DNA from: Bacillota bacterium
Lineage (GTDB): Bacteria; Bacillota; Clostridia; Christensenellales; CAG-138
Reading direction: 5' to 3'
Assembly (NCBI GenBank): GCA_023426265.1
Contig: JAFABA010000004.1
Location: forward strand, 1-26,023
DNA length: 26,023 bases
Shown here: positions 1 to 7,387 of the stretch, piece by piece
Position numbering within the stretch: position 1 is the first letter of the stretch
Layout of the letters: every line of letters starts with the position of its first letter
The notes under the pieces: generated by a model
The model's input: only the letters and a program-made list of their open reading frames with translations
What the model was told of the DNA's origin: nothing
Database searches by the model: none
Program-made: the position numbers and the translations under genes

Positions 1-3
1 CCA

Positions 4-122
<119 letters not shown>

Positions 123-136
123 CCAATGCAAATCAG

Positions 137-165
137 GCCCTTGCGTGAAAACGTAAGGGCTTTTG
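137..165 (+). terminator. rho-independent terminator of the rRNA operon
   Basis: GCCCTTGCG and CGTAAGGGC form a 9-bp stem with one G-T pair and a short A-rich loop, followed by TTTT. It lies directly downstream of the 5S gene. Confidence 0.85.
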
Positions 166-211
166 CATGTTTATTCAATTCACTTTAGGTGAAGATATCT
201 GCATAACAATA

Positions 212-240
212 AAGGCTCCGCGACATTTCGCGGAGCCTTA
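212..240 (-). terminator. terminator of the PfkB kinase gene
   Basis: GGCTCCGCG and CGCGGAGCC form a perfect 9-bp stem about 20 nt beyond the stop codon of the minus-strand kinase. On the minus strand it is followed by a T-rich stretch (CTTTATTG). Confidence 0.75.
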
Positions 241-258
241 TCAGCTTCTTCTTACTGC

Positions 259-1200
259 CTATCTTGACCGGAACAGTGCAAGCGCCTGCTCATAGTTCGG
301 CATAGCCATCATGCCGCCCTTCTTGGTGGCGCATAACGCGCCTACCGCATTCGCAAAGCGTACGCGCTCCTTTATGCTCAGTTCCGGATGGTTAAACTGC
401 ATATAGATAGCCGAGCCCATGAACGAATCCCCGCAGCCGGTGGTATCCACGGCCTGTACGGGGAAGCCCTCCACAAATCCCTGTTCGGAGGCTGTGGCAT
501 AGTAGCAGCCCTTTGCGCCGTAGGTGATGTAACAGGTCTTGATGCCCATATCAAAAAGCTTCCTGATTCCCGCCTCGGGATCATCCGCCGAAACATTCAG
601 CAACATGGCCATCTCTTCTTCGGAAAGCTTCACGACGTCAGCCATCGGCAGCGCGCCGTAGAGCTCCTGTATGGCGTGTTCCTTGCTGTCCCATAGCGGC
701 GCGCGATAATTGGGGTCGTAGGAAATCTGGATACCGTGTTCCTTGGCGTAGCGCACGGCGGAAAGCGTGGCCGCCCGCGCGGGATCACGCTTTAAGGTAA
801 GGGAACTGAAGTGCAGGTTGCGACACTGACCGATCAGGGAATAGTCGAGCAGTTCTTCTTTCAGTTCCGTATCCGCGCCGGGGTCGCGCAGGAATGCGAA
901 CTCGCGCTCGCCGTTGTCCTGGAGGCTCACGAAAGCGAGCGTGGTGTGTGTGACGGACACGGTTTGCACGCCGCGGGGGTCAATGTTGCAGGTGGTGAGC
1001 GTCTGCTTTAAGAACCGGCCAAACAGGTCATCCCCCACTGCGCCGATTACCGCAGCCTTGCCGCCCAGGGCGGAGACTGCCGCCGCGCAGTTGGGCGGGC
1101 CGCCGCCGGGATTCATTTCATATGCCGGGTTCCCCATCGAGCCGCGTCCGGACGGTGTAAAATCGATCAGATATTCACCAACAACAACGATATCAAACAT
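259..1200 (-). CDS. PfkB-family sugar kinase, probably fructokinase
   Basis: A 313-residue ribokinase/PfkB-fold cytoplasmic kinase that phosphorylates a sugar with ATP. Visible signatures are the N-terminal VVVGEYLIDF strand, the glycine-rich PGGGPPNCA near residue 31 that contacts the sugar, and the C-terminal PfkB signature DTTGCGDSF near residue 252. That signature holds the catalytic aspartate and the anion hole. The length is normal. The overall pattern resembles bacterial fructokinases, but the substrate is inferred, since this fold also includes ribokinase, KDG kinase and nucleoside kinases. The start is supported by GGAGGAATT just upstream. It stands alone between two terminators, with a candidate promoter at 1254-1282. 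Confidence 0.92.
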   Translation of the reverse strand: MFDIVVVGEYLIDFTPSGRGSMGNPAYEMNPGGGPPNCAAAVSALGGKAAVIGAVGDDLFGRFLKQTLTTCNIDPRGVQTVSVTHTTLAFVSLQDNGEREFAFLRDPGADTELKEELLDYSLIGQCRNLHFSSLTLKRDPARAATLSAVRYAKEHGIQISYDPNYRAPLWDSKEHAIQELYGALPMADVVKLSEEEMAMLLNVSADDPEAGIRKLFDMGIKTCYITYGAKGCYYATASEQGFVEGFPVQAVDTTGCGDSFMGSAIYMQFNHPELSIKERVRFANAVGALCATKKGGMMAMPNYEQALALFRSR

Positions 1201-1253
1201 AAAATTCCTCCATAAGCATCGGCTTTGGACAGAGTCCTCACGCCTATCGTCTT

Positions 1254-1282
1254 AGTATAGCATATTTTGCAGACTGGCTGAA
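1254..1282 (-). promoter_or_regulatory. candidate promoter of the PfkB kinase gene
   Basis: On the minus strand TATACT (1254-1259) lies 17 bp from TTCAGC (1277-1282). The -10 is good and the -35 is weak. The -35 lies in a perfect tandem 9-bp repeat, CTGGCTGAA twice, at 1274-1291 on the plus strand, which could be a binding site or chance. Confidence 0.45.
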
Positions 1283-1297
1283 CTGGCTGAAATGGAA

Positions 1298-1320
1298 AAA
1301 GCGGCTCATAAAGCCGCTTT
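1298..1320 (-). terminator. terminator of the GGDEF-EAL gene
   Basis: AAAGCGGCT and AGCCGCTTT form a 9-bp perfect stem with a 5-nt loop, 17 nt past the stop codon of the minus-strand gene. On the minus strand it continues into a T-run (CTTTTTCC). Confidence 0.85.
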
Positions 1321-1336
1321 CATTTGAATGATTGGC

Positions 1337-4300
1337 TCACTCCGGCACAGGGCTGACCGCCCCGCGTTCCCGGAGCACAAGCTCCACCTCTTCAGCCGGC
1401 ATGGGGTGGAAGTAGTAGTACCCCTGCACCTCGTCGCACATCCGTTGAGCCAGGAAATCCAGCTGCTGCTTGGTCTCCACGCCTTCCGCAATCACTTTGA
1501 GCCCCAGGTTCTTCGCCAGGCTGATGATGATTTTGGTCACGGCATGGTCCTTGCTGGTGCCGCCAATGCTGTGTACAAACTGCATATCCATTTTGATCCG
1601 GTCAATCGGCAGCAGCTTCAAACGGCTTAAAGAGGAATACTCGGTCCCGAAATCATCTATGGAGATGGAAACGCCCAATTCCTTTAGGCCGGAAAGCACA
1701 TGAATGGTATGTTCCACATTCTGTAAAGCGGCGCTTTCCGTCAGTTCCAGCTCCAGGCAGGCAGGGTTCAGGCCGGTCTGCTGCAGTACGCGCGCAACCT
1801 GCAGGGCAAAACTGGGATTGGTAAACTGTATGGCGGAAATATTGACCGCCGTACGCACGGCGGGAAGGCCCATCTGCTGCCATTGTACGTTCTGGGCGCA
1901 CGCGGTGCGCAGCACCCACTCGCCAATGGGATTGATGAGCCCCGTATGCTCTGCAAGCGGGATAAAGCTATACGGCGGGACCATTCCCAGTTCGGGATGC
2001 TTCCACCTGAGCAGCGCCTCCAGCCCTATGATGGCGCCACCCTTGATGTCGATCTGCGGCTGGTAATACAGCATCAGCTCCTGCCGCTCCAACGCATGGT
2101 ACAGGTTGTTGGTCAGGTTGAGGCGGTCGGTGACCTCCTGCTTGAGCGAAGGGGAGCAGATCACGTACTGGTTTTTTCCTTTGGCCTTGGCCTGATACAT
2201 GGCGATATCCGCGTTTTTTACCAGCACATCCGCAGTGGCGCCGTCCATCGGGTAGACGGAAATGCCCGCGCTCGCGGTGATGTTGAATTCCTGCCCATCC
2301 AGGCAGAACGGCAAACGGAACAGGTTCATGATGCGGTCCGCAATCAGAGGGAGATCGCTGAGCGTTGTTAGGTCGTTGATCAGGACCAAAAACTCATCCC
2401 CGCCAAAGCGGGAAACGGTATCCTTCGGTCGCAGGGAGGAAATGAGCTGCTTGGAAATCAGTTTAAGCAGCAGGTCGCCGCTTTCGTGGCCCATGGTGTC
2501 GTTGACGTTCTTAAACGAATCGAGGTCCAGAAACATTACGGCGAACTGGCGGCCGCGCCGGGATACCATCTGAATGGCTTGTTCCACGCGGCTGTTGAAG
2601 GAAATGCGGTTGGGCAGATTGGTCAGGTGGTCGTAGTACGCCATTTCGTTGATGGCGCGCTCAGACTCGGCTTTGGACAGCGCATCCCCCAGCATGTTGG
2701 CGATGATGCGCATGGCGGCGCGGTTTTCTTCGGTGCAAATGTTTTTATCGGTACAGGGCATCACCAAAATGCCAAAGGAGGTCCGGTTCACGCTTACCGG
2801 GAACATCGCCGCGGTATGCTCTTGTTCCATCAGGCGGTGAACTTCGGTTGCCTTCTCCATATCCATGCCCAGGTAGTTCGGCTCTATGGAAGGGATGTCT
2901 TCCCTGTGCCATTGCAGCACGGAATTTACCATGGCCGCGTTTCCCAGCGTCAGCAGCATATAAACCTGTTGTACCTGAAAGAACATGCCAAGGCGAAACA
3001 GCGTATGTTCGATTTTTTCGCGGATATTAAACAGGCTGGAGGAAACCAGCTCGGAAGAAAGCTCGAAAAAAAGCTTTTGCAACTGAATCTGTGACCGGCT
3101 CTGCCTGAGCCGGGAGACGTATACCCTGTTGATAAAAAGCGCAACGAAAAAGCCGATGAGGAGAATGAGTATGCGGATCATATAATGGTCCGCTGGAATC
3201 GCCACGGATCGAACGGGGGCGAATGTCCAAAGCGCAATCTGCGAAACCACGGCCGAGACTGTCACAGCGATCAATGCATCCTTCTTTTCGTAGAGCAGCG
3301 CAATGAATAAAAGCACAAACGAAAGCGGCCAGACCGCTACGGCGCCGGTATCCGCAAAGCGCAGGGTGATCACCGGAATGGAGACGCAGATGACGGCAAG
3401 CGCGATGTATTCTTTGGCATTGTCTTTTAGACGCATGCGGGAGGAGATCCAGATGGCGGACCCAAACAGAGACAGAAGAATGGAGAAAGGTAGCGCCCCG
3501 GAGACAGTGAAAGCGCGGTACAGATAATATTCCGCAACAAAATACAGAAGACCCGCCGCAAGATACATCAGGCCCAAGTAATCAAACAGCCTGACATGCA
3601 TTTTTTTATCAAGAATCAGTTTCTCTTCCGGCTGCCTGTTGTCCATCAACCCGTACCGCCGTACGCAGTAGAAGATCGACCCGATCGGGAAGAGCATCAG
3701 AAGCGGCATCAATTGCGGGATTCGCATGGAAAAGACGATGTTGATCAGAAGATAGAGCACAGTACCCGTAAGCAAGACAATCATAGATTGCGTGATCGCG
3801 CGGGCGGAGCCGTGGCTTGGTTCTCCCTCCTGCTTTTTCGTATAGCGGCGAAGCAGGATCACGCAAAGAACAACGTGAAGCACAATATAAATCAGAAACC
3901 AGAGATTAGAGGCCTTCAGGCCCCCGGTCATCACCCAGCCCAGCGCAGTGGGCACAAGCTTATATGCAAGGGGTGAAGCCAAGGGTCTGAAGAAAAAGAG
4001 CGCAATGCTTGCCGCCGGAGGCGCATAGATCAGCGCATAGATCCACCATTTTTTTAAAATGTGGGATTGGATGAATTGCAGCACGAAATGCAAAAGAACG
4101 CTGTAACAAAAACTCCAGCCTATCCCCGCAAGCCGCAGCCAGAGCGTAACGACGGACAGTTCTTTTACGGAATTCGCAATCGAGCAGCCGAATGCCCAAA
4201 TAATAAAGCAGTACCCAAAACCAAAAAACAGCTGGTTCAGCTTGTTGCGAATGCCAAGCCCCAGAACATAAAAAGAAACGAATATGACAAAGGCGCAAAG

Positions 4301-4342
4301 TGAAAAAAAGAAAACGGATACCAGCATGGATGAAATCTGCAT
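1337..4342 (-). CDS. membrane-bound GGDEF-EAL protein (cyclic-di-GMP turnover)
   Basis: A 1001-residue membrane signalling protein. Residues 5-230 are a seven-helix segment like the histidine-kinase N-terminal 7TM module, and 252-410 hold a second group of hydrophobic helices. Residues 430-555 are probably a GAF-like sensor. The GGDEF domain has intact GGDEF (647-651) and an RxxD inhibitory I-site (638-641), so cyclase activity with product inhibition is likely. The EAL domain has EAL (775-777), NIS, ELTES, DDFG, the IKMD lysine, AEGVE and the QGYY glutamine, so phosphodiesterase activity is possible. In the loop-6 motif the usual DFGTG reads DFGTE at residue 901. The Shine-Dalgarno site is weak (AAAGGG, about 14 nt upstream), so the exact start is less certain than the family. 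It is divergent from padR. Confidence 0.93.
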   Translation of the reverse strand: MQISSMLVSVFFFSLCAFVIFVSFYVLGLGIRNKLNQLFFGFGYCFIIWAFGCSIANSVKELSVVTLWLRLAGIGWSFCYSVLLHFVLQFIQSHILKKWWIYALIYAPPAASIALFFFRPLASPLAYKLVPTALGWVMTGGLKASNLWFLIYIVLHVVLCVILLRRYTKKQEGEPSHGSARAITQSMIVLLTGTVLYLLINIVFSMRIPQLMPLLMLFPIGSIFYCVRRYGLMDNRQPEEKLILDKKMHVRLFDYLGLMYLAAGLLYFVAEYYLYRAFTVSGALPFSILLSLFGSAIWISSRMRLKDNAKEYIALAVICVSIPVITLRFADTGAVAVWPLSFVLLFIALLYEKKDALIAVTVSAVVSQIALWTFAPVRSVAIPADHYMIRILILLIGFFVALFINRVYVSRLRQSRSQIQLQKLFFELSSELVSSSLFNIREKIEHTLFRLGMFFQVQQVYMLLTLGNAAMVNSVLQWHREDIPSIEPNYLGMDMEKATEVHRLMEQEHTAAMFPVSVNRTSFGILVMPCTDKNICTEENRAAMRIIANMLGDALSKAESERAINEMAYYDHLTNLPNRISFNSRVEQAIQMVSRRGRQFAVMFLDLDSFKNVNDTMGHESGDLLLKLISKQLISSLRPKDTVSRFGGDEFLVLINDLTTLSDLPLIADRIMNLFRLPFCLDGQEFNITASAGISVYPMDGATADVLVKNADIAMYQAKAKGKNQYVICSPSLKQEVTDRLNLTNNLYHALERQELMLYYQPQIDIKGGAIIGLEALLRWKHPELGMVPPYSFIPLAEHTGLINPIGEWVLRTACAQNVQWQQMGLPAVRTAVNISAIQFTNPSFALQVARVLQQTGLNPACLELELTESAALQNVEHTIHVLSGLKELGVSISIDDFGTEYSSLSRLKLLPIDRIKMDMQFVHSIGGTSKDHAVTKIIISLAKNLGLKVIAEGVETKQQLDFLAQRMCDEVQGYYYFHPMPAEEVELVLRERGAVSPVPE

Positions 4343-4403
4343 GGTCCAATTGCAGCCCTTTCGTTTCGCTGTTATAAGATATCGGCTGAATCAACTTCCG
4401 GCT

Positions 4404-4431
4404 AAAGTAGACAAAGCTCGAAATTTGTAAA
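4404..4431 (-). promoter_or_regulatory. candidate promoter of the GGDEF-EAL gene
   Basis: On the minus strand TTTACA (4426-4431) is separated by 16 bp from TACTTT (4404-4409). It gives a leader of roughly 55 nt. Moderate match only. Confidence 0.35.
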
Positions 4432-4451
4432 ATTTACCGGGAATACGAATA

Positions 4452-4483
4452 TTGACACGACTATATCAAGATGATATAGTCGT
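4452..4483 (+). promoter_or_regulatory. padR promoter with overlapping palindromic operator
   Basis: TTGACA (4452-4457), a 17-bp spacer and TATAGT (4475-4480) form a near-consensus sigma-A promoter. The spacer and -10 box lie inside a perfect inverted repeat: ACGACTATATC (4457-4467), a 5-bp gap and GATATAGTCGT (4473-4483). PadR proteins bind such dyads and often repress their own genes, so this is most likely the autoregulatory operator of the next gene. Transcription would start near 4487. Confidence 0.85.
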
Positions 4484-4501
4484 ATGGAAAGGCGGGAAGG
4501 T

Positions 4502-5056
4502 ATGGCGAAAGAAAACACCACAAGGTTTATATTGCTTGGCTTTTTGAGCCATGAGGATATGAGCGGGTACGATATGAAGAAGAGGATGGATCTGTCCGTC
4601 AGCCATTTCTGGAACGTCGGCTTCGGGCAGATTTATCCCACGCTCAAGGAGCTGAGCGCCGAAGGCCTGGTACAAAAAAAAGAATGTCCGCCCGAAAAGG
4701 GGCCCGGCAAAATCGTGTATTCCATTACCGCACAGGGACGTGAAGCGTTATTAAACTGGCTCAGGCTTCCGGAAGAAAGGGAATATACGCGCTACGAACT
4801 GCTGCTCAAGCTCTTTTTCAGCGCCAGACTTCCGGTGGAATACAGTTTGGAGCGTATCGCGGCTTTCCAATCGCGGCACGAGCGAAACCTGTTTTTGATG
4901 GAGCAGTTTACACAAGAGCTCGGGTCCGTACTGGGCAGCGAGCCGGATCATAAATATTATTACCTGACCGCGCTTTTTGGGAAATACGTCTATCAGGCCT
5001 ACCTTGCCTGGGCGAAGGAAGCGCAAGGCATGCTTGGATATCCAATTGAGGAGTAG
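4502..5056 (+). CDS. PadR-family transcriptional regulator
   Basis: A 184-residue winged-helix repressor. Residues 1-85 carry the PadR DNA-binding domain (FILLGFLSHEDMSGYDMKK, then QIYPTLKELSAEGLV and a wing strand). Residues 90-184 are the helical dimerisation half typical of the longer PadR subfamily. An in-frame ATG exists at 4484, but it lies upstream of the predicted transcription start near 4487. The ATG at 4502 is preceded by GGCGGGAAGG and starts the conserved domain directly, so I use it. The gene ends 5 nt before the membrane polyferredoxin, whose ribosome site overlaps the padR stop. The two form one operon, presumably under PadR control. The ligand is unknown. Confidence 0.93.
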   Translation: MAKENTTRFILLGFLSHEDMSGYDMKKRMDLSVSHFWNVGFGQIYPTLKELSAEGLVQKKECPPEKGPGKIVYSITAQGREALLNWLRLPEEREYTRYELLLKLFFSARLPVEYSLERIAAFQSRHERNLFLMEQFTQELGSVLGSEPDHKYYYLTALFGKYVYQAYLAWAKEAQGMLGYPIEE

Positions 5057-5061
5057 ATCAT

Positions 5062-5823
5062 ATGAAAAAACGTCAACGCCTGCGCCGTGCGCTGCTGCTT
5101 GGTTCCTTTTTGCTGTTTCCCATCACAATCAACTATCACTCCCCCTACCTGATATTGCAGGGCGGAATGGAAGGCGTGCTGGCGGGAAGCGCGCTTTTAT
5201 TTGCGGGGCAATTCCTGTTTTCCATAGTCTTCGGGCGTTTGTTCTGCGGCTGGCTTTGCCCGGCGGGGGCGCTGCAGGAAGCATGCGCAGGCATTGTGAA
5301 CAAACCCGTAAAGAAAAAGGCGGATATCGTCAAGTACATCATATGGGCGCCGTGGCTTGGGTCCATCATCGCGGGCTTTGTCGCCGCGGGGGGGATACAA
5401 AAGATCGACCCTATCTACTATACGGACGGCGGAATCTCCGTAAACGAGCCGACGCGCTATGTGATTTACTTTGGCTTTATCCTGCTTGTAATCGTGCTTG
5501 CCTTTACGGTGGGAAGGCGCGGCGCTTGCCACAGCGCGTGCTGGATGGCGCCGTTCATGGTGCTGGGCGGGCTGCTCGGCCGGGCGCTGCGCTTGCCCGC
5601 TCTGCAAATGAAGCCCGCACAGGAAAACTGCACTTCCTGTAAAACGTGCGAGAAAGCCTGCCCCATGAGCCTGCCGGTACAATCCATGGTAATAAAAGGC
5701 GATATGCGACATACCGAGTGCATCCTCTGCGCCAGCTGCGCGGACGCCTGCCCCAGGCATGTCATCGCAATGGGGTTTAAAACGGCTAAAAACGTGGCGC
5801 ACAGGGAAAGCATAGCCCAATAG
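5062..5823 (+). CDS. NapH/CcoG-like membrane 4Fe-4S ferredoxin protein
   Basis: A 253-residue integral membrane protein with several hydrophobic helices (about 8-30, 40-58, 93-112, 134-150 and 160-175). It has the CGWLCPAGALQE motif typical of NapH, NosR and related proteins (cysteines 62 and 66), and a second pair at CHSAC (156, 160). The tail has two ferredoxin-type CxxCxxCxxxC clusters (190/193/196/200 and 220/223/226/230), predicting two 4Fe-4S centres. Family members pass electrons from the membrane to redox enzymes or serve in metal-centre maturation; the partner here cannot be told. GAGGAG overlapping the padR stop codon supports the start. A strong terminator follows, so padR and this gene are a two-gene unit. 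Confidence 0.9.
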   Translation: MKKRQRLRRALLLGSFLLFPITINYHSPYLILQGGMEGVLAGSALLFAGQFLFSIVFGRLFCGWLCPAGALQEACAGIVNKPVKKKADIVKYIIWAPWLGSIIAGFVAAGGIQKIDPIYYTDGGISVNEPTRYVIYFGFILLVIVLAFTVGRRGACHSACWMAPFMVLGGLLGRALRLPALQMKPAQENCTSCKTCEKACPMSLPVQSMVIKGDMRHTECILCASCADACPRHVIAMGFKTAKNVAHRESIAQ

Positions 5824-5834
5824 CGTTTTAGGCA

Positions 5835-5884
5835 ACCAAGAAAAGCCGGAGGGTGCAGTTTACACCCCTCCGGCTTTTCTTGGT
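5835..5884. terminator. bidirectional terminator, 50-nt palindrome
   Basis: An almost perfect palindrome runs from ACCAAG at 5835 to CTTGGT at 5884. Its GC core is GCCGGAG/CTCCGGC, with AAAA before and TTTT after. One bulged base and a short loop interrupt it. It lies between the converging ends of the polyferredoxin gene and the acetyltransferase gene and can serve both strands. Confidence 0.92.
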
Positions 5885-6337
5885 TTATAATTCCTTTCGC
5901 ATGCAGACGGAATCGCCCATGCATTCGTAGGGCCCATAGTTGGGGATCACTTGGTAACCCATGTTGGTATAGAGTTTAACAGCGGAAACGAGAGGCTTGC
6001 CCGTTTCGAGTATCAGGCTTCGGTATCCTTTTTCTTTTGCCTTTTCTTCCACCGCCTGCATCAAGAAGCGGGAAAGCCCTCGCCCGCGGTATTCCCCGCG
6101 CATGAACACGCGCTTGATCTCGGCTACTCCCACTTCATATTCCTTGAAGCTGGCGCAGCCCACAGGCAGCGCGCCGTCATAGAGCACAAACGCGTCGTGG
6201 ATATGGTCCAGCTTGTTGAGCGGCACATATTCGGCGCGGTTTTCCTCCCCGCCCGCGAGGATGTTGAGGTACGCGTCGAGCATGGAGCACAGTAAAATAA
6301 AATCGGCATTCCCGCCATCCGTGTAGATCAGTTCCAT
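5885..6337 (-). CDS. GNAT-family N-acetyltransferase
   Basis: A 150-residue protein of GNAT size that transfers an acyl group from CoA to an amine. The central strand plus motif A is clear: IKRVFMRGEYRGRGLSRFL, where RGRGL is the CoA pyrophosphate-binding loop (RxxGxG/A). Motif B follows (SAVKLYTNMGYQ, near residue 115). The acceptor is not predictable. The start is preceded by AAAGG at 7 nt, and a good promoter lies at 6358-6386. It stands alone, converging on the polyferredoxin gene through the shared terminator. Confidence 0.88.
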   Translation of the reverse strand: MELIYTDGGNADFILLCSMLDAYLNILAGGEENRAEYVPLNKLDHIHDAFVLYDGALPVGCASFKEYEVGVAEIKRVFMRGEYRGRGLSRFLMQAVEEKAKEKGYRSLILETGKPLVSAVKLYTNMGYQVIPNYGPYECMGDSVCMRKEL

Positions 6338-6357
6338 ATGAATACCTTTACAATCGT

Positions 6358-6386
6358 TTTATAGTATTATAAAACAAGCCGGACAA
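6358..6386 (-). promoter_or_regulatory. promoter of the GNAT gene
   Basis: On the minus strand TTGTCC (6381-6386), a 17-bp spacer and TATAAA (6358-6363), about 20 nt before the start codon. Good match. Confidence 0.65.
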
Positions 6387-6443
6387 ATCAGAAACACACA
6401 AATATTGTTCTAAAGAAATCTACACGCAGGGCTGTCTTGGGGG

Positions 6444-6449
6444 TATAAT
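6444..6449 (+). promoter_or_regulatory. candidate -10 box of the aldolase gene
   Basis: A perfect TATAAT lies 42 nt before the aldolase start codon. No good -35 sits at 16-18 bp; TCTACA at 6419-6424 is 19 bp away. It may need an activator. Confidence 0.45.
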
Positions 6450-6491
6450 TAGATATAAGCGATTTTTATTTCTTTCAAAAAGGAGCGTAAC

Positions 6492-7328
6492 ATGGGTCTT
6501 TATAAAACCGGCGAGATTCTTAAGGATGCACAGGCGAAGAAATATGGCGTCGGCTTCTTTGACGTGATCGACCTTCATATGATCCGGGCTTATATCACGG
6601 CGGCGGAAGAGGTCAATTCCCCCGTGATTCTCGGGCCTGCGGAAAGTCTGCTGACATACAGCACCCTGGAATGGCTCGCCCCTCTGATGCTGCAGGCCGC
6701 GCGCATGGCAAAAGTACCTGTTGCCATTCACATGGACCATACCTACCGCTATGACGTTATGCTGCAGGCCATGCGCCATGGGCTGTGCTCTGTCATGTTC
6801 GACGGCTCCAGCCTGCCGTATGAGGAAAACGTGGCAAAAAGTGCGGAATTTGCCCGCATTGCCCACGCCATGGATGTGGAGCTTGAAAGTGAACTCGGGC
6901 ATGTGAGCGGCCTGGAAGGGGAAACAGGCACGGAGGAGGAAAATGTCTATACCGACCCGGACGCGGCGCAGGATTTTGTGGCGCGCACAAATACGGACTT
7001 TCTTGCCGTTTCCATCGGCACCATACACGGTGTCTACAAAAAAGAGCCCAAGCTGAACTTGCCGCTGCTTGCGGACATTCGCGGCAGATTAGCCGAGCCT
7101 CTGGTGCTGCACGGCGGTTCCGGGCTGAGCGACGACGATTTCCGGAACGTCATAGCGGGCGGCGTCTCCAAAATTAATATTTATACAGACATCATACTCG
7201 CCGCCAACAAGGCCATTGCGGGAAACGTGTCGTTGCGGTATGAGGACCTGATGCAAAAGGCCGAGCAGGCGATGGCCGAGGCCGCCAAAGCCAAGATGCT
7301 GCTCTTTGGCAGCGCGGGCCGTGCATGA
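6492..7328 (+). CDS. class II (zinc-dependent) fructose-bisphosphate aldolase family protein
   Basis: A 278-residue TIM-barrel aldolase that cleaves or forms a ketose phosphate through a zinc-bound enediolate. The expected landmarks are present in order: HMDH (80-83, catalytic Asp and first zinc His), ELESELGHVSG (130-140), GTIHG (zinc His 179), LHGGSGL (zinc His 207 and phosphate loop) and KINIYTD (227-233). The length fits the short FbaA/GatY/KbaY group. The N-terminal AFNV-type motif reads FFDV here, so the substrate could be fructose-, tagatose- or another ketose phosphate. AAAAAGGAG before the ATG supports the start. It has its own terminator. No PTS or kinase gene is adjacent. Confidence 0.9.
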   Translation: MGLYKTGEILKDAQAKKYGVGFFDVIDLHMIRAYITAAEEVNSPVILGPAESLLTYSTLEWLAPLMLQAARMAKVPVAIHMDHTYRYDVMLQAMRHGLCSVMFDGSSLPYEENVAKSAEFARIAHAMDVELESELGHVSGLEGETGTEEENVYTDPDAAQDFVARTNTDFLAVSIGTIHGVYKKEPKLNLPLLADIRGRLAEPLVLHGGSGLSDDDFRNVIAGGVSKINIYTDIILAANKAIAGNVSLRYEDLMQKAEQAMAEAAKAKMLLFGSAGRA

Positions 7329-7353
7329 CCCTTTTCACAAGCAATACCCGTCA

Positions 7354-7384
7354 AATGCCCGCAGAAACTGCGGGCATTATTTTG
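7354..7384 (+). terminator. terminator of the aldolase gene
   Basis: AATGCCCGCAG and CTGCGGGCATT form an 11-bp perfect stem with an AAA loop, followed by ATTTTG. It lies between the converging aldolase and S66 peptidase genes and may act weakly on the minus strand too. Confidence 0.85.
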
Positions 7385-7387
7385 TGG

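Noticed and set aside
4484..4501. Earlier ATG of padR at 4484
   Set aside because: It lies upstream of the predicted transcription start and within 4 nt of the -10 box.
5197..5835. 212-residue frame opposite the polyferredoxin gene, and 4977-5642 in another frame
   Set aside because: Both overlap a well-supported gene with clear cysteine motifs and lack any motifs of their own.
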